64,000 nucleotides of DNA, taken from Oegoconia quadripuncta (taxonomy: Eukaryota; Arthropoda; Insecta; Lepidoptera; Autostichidae). The stretch's first letter is position 1. Each line of letters begins with the position of its first letter. The position numbers and the translations under genes were made by a program. This document shows positions 63,641-64,000 of this stretch, one piece after another. The notes below the pieces were generated by a model. That model did not search any database and had not been told where the DNA came from. It saw nothing but the letters and a program-made list of their open reading frames with translations. Location of the stretch: positions 3,539,001-3,603,000 of the forward strand of contig OX438745.1 of the NCBI GenBank assembly GCA_949316235.1, written 5' to 3'.

Positions 63641-64000
63641 TTATATATTGTCTAACCTATAATTCTATAGCTTACATGTGCGCTTGATGAAAGCGTTGTT
63701 CGCATAATTATTTTATAGGGTGATATTATATTTTCAATTAATCATGAGGAGAGGACATACTCTATGACACTCCCGGGAATAGAACAAAACTAAGGATGTT
63801 TCATTTGTCCATATCGGCTGCTACCTGCGTAGCATGACGTCGTTTGTCGTGCGCGACGTCGTAGCGAAGGTGGGACAGTTGTATATATCGTACAAGCGAA
63901 CGAGGACAAATATTATACTACTGGGGGATGCTTTTCGACTGTAAGTGGTAACATACAGACGCGGTGAATACATTACCCTCCTTTTGACTTCGTCGTAGTC

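Noticed and set aside
1..64000. CRISPR array or bacterial operon
   Set aside because: No regularly spaced short repeats with unique spacers; the SINE repeats are dispersed and the genes have eukaryotic introns.

Overview
The window looks like a repeat-rich insect chromosome, most likely from a moth or butterfly (Lepidoptera). This is inferred from short exons with GT/AG introns, several families of tRNA-derived SINEs, LINE 3' tails, small TIR elements and strong AT bias. No real tRNA, rRNA or CRISPR array was seen.

The centrepiece is a complete 17,236-bp Polinton/Maverick element of the adintovirus type (32105-49340). It lies between ~85-bp terminal inverted repeats (TIRs), with a 6-bp target duplication ATGGTG on both sides, and it splits an older minus-strand SINE whose halves sit at 31918-32104 and 49347-49483. 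Its plus-strand block encodes a packaging ATPase (FtsK/HerA type), a DUF8207-like protein, a fibre-like protein with phage-tail motifs, a DDE integrase with C-terminal chromodomain, a phospholipase A2 minor virion protein, an adenain-like protease, a penton-like protein, a small protein, the hexon-like major capsid protein and an unrecognised 165-aa protein. The minus strand encodes two apparently spliced accessory genes and a protein-primed family-B DNA polymerase. All core frames are open. The protease frame lacks a suitable upstream ATG and instead joins the phospholipase frame in the -1 direction at a canonical A_AAA_AAC heptamer followed directly by a stop codon. Four neighbouring gene pairs share stop/start codons. 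The right arm carries a GC-rich 169-bp tandem duplication.

The second intact mobile element is a young Ty3/gypsy LTR retrotransposon (4150-9249). It has 159-bp LTRs differing at one base, TSD TTTCA and one 1480-codon gag-pol frame.

Three host genes can be supported. (1) A two-exon short-chain dehydrogenase/reductase (retinol-dehydrogenase type) lies on the minus strand at 13970-16821. (2) A five-exon SPEF1/CLAMP homologue lies on the plus strand at 51646-59825; it has an N-terminal calponin-homology-type domain, a C-terminal coiled coil and an insect-specific-looking tail of KPEESKIP-type repeats. (3) A terminal exon of an unidentified gene runs toward it on the minus strand (60349-60478).

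The rest is nested repeats: SINEs, LINE 3' ends, Harbinger-like MITEs with TWA target duplications, and several strong inverted-repeat (fold-back) elements, including one with three nested inverted repeats at 23893-24463 and one with 252-bp arms in the last SPEF1-like intron.
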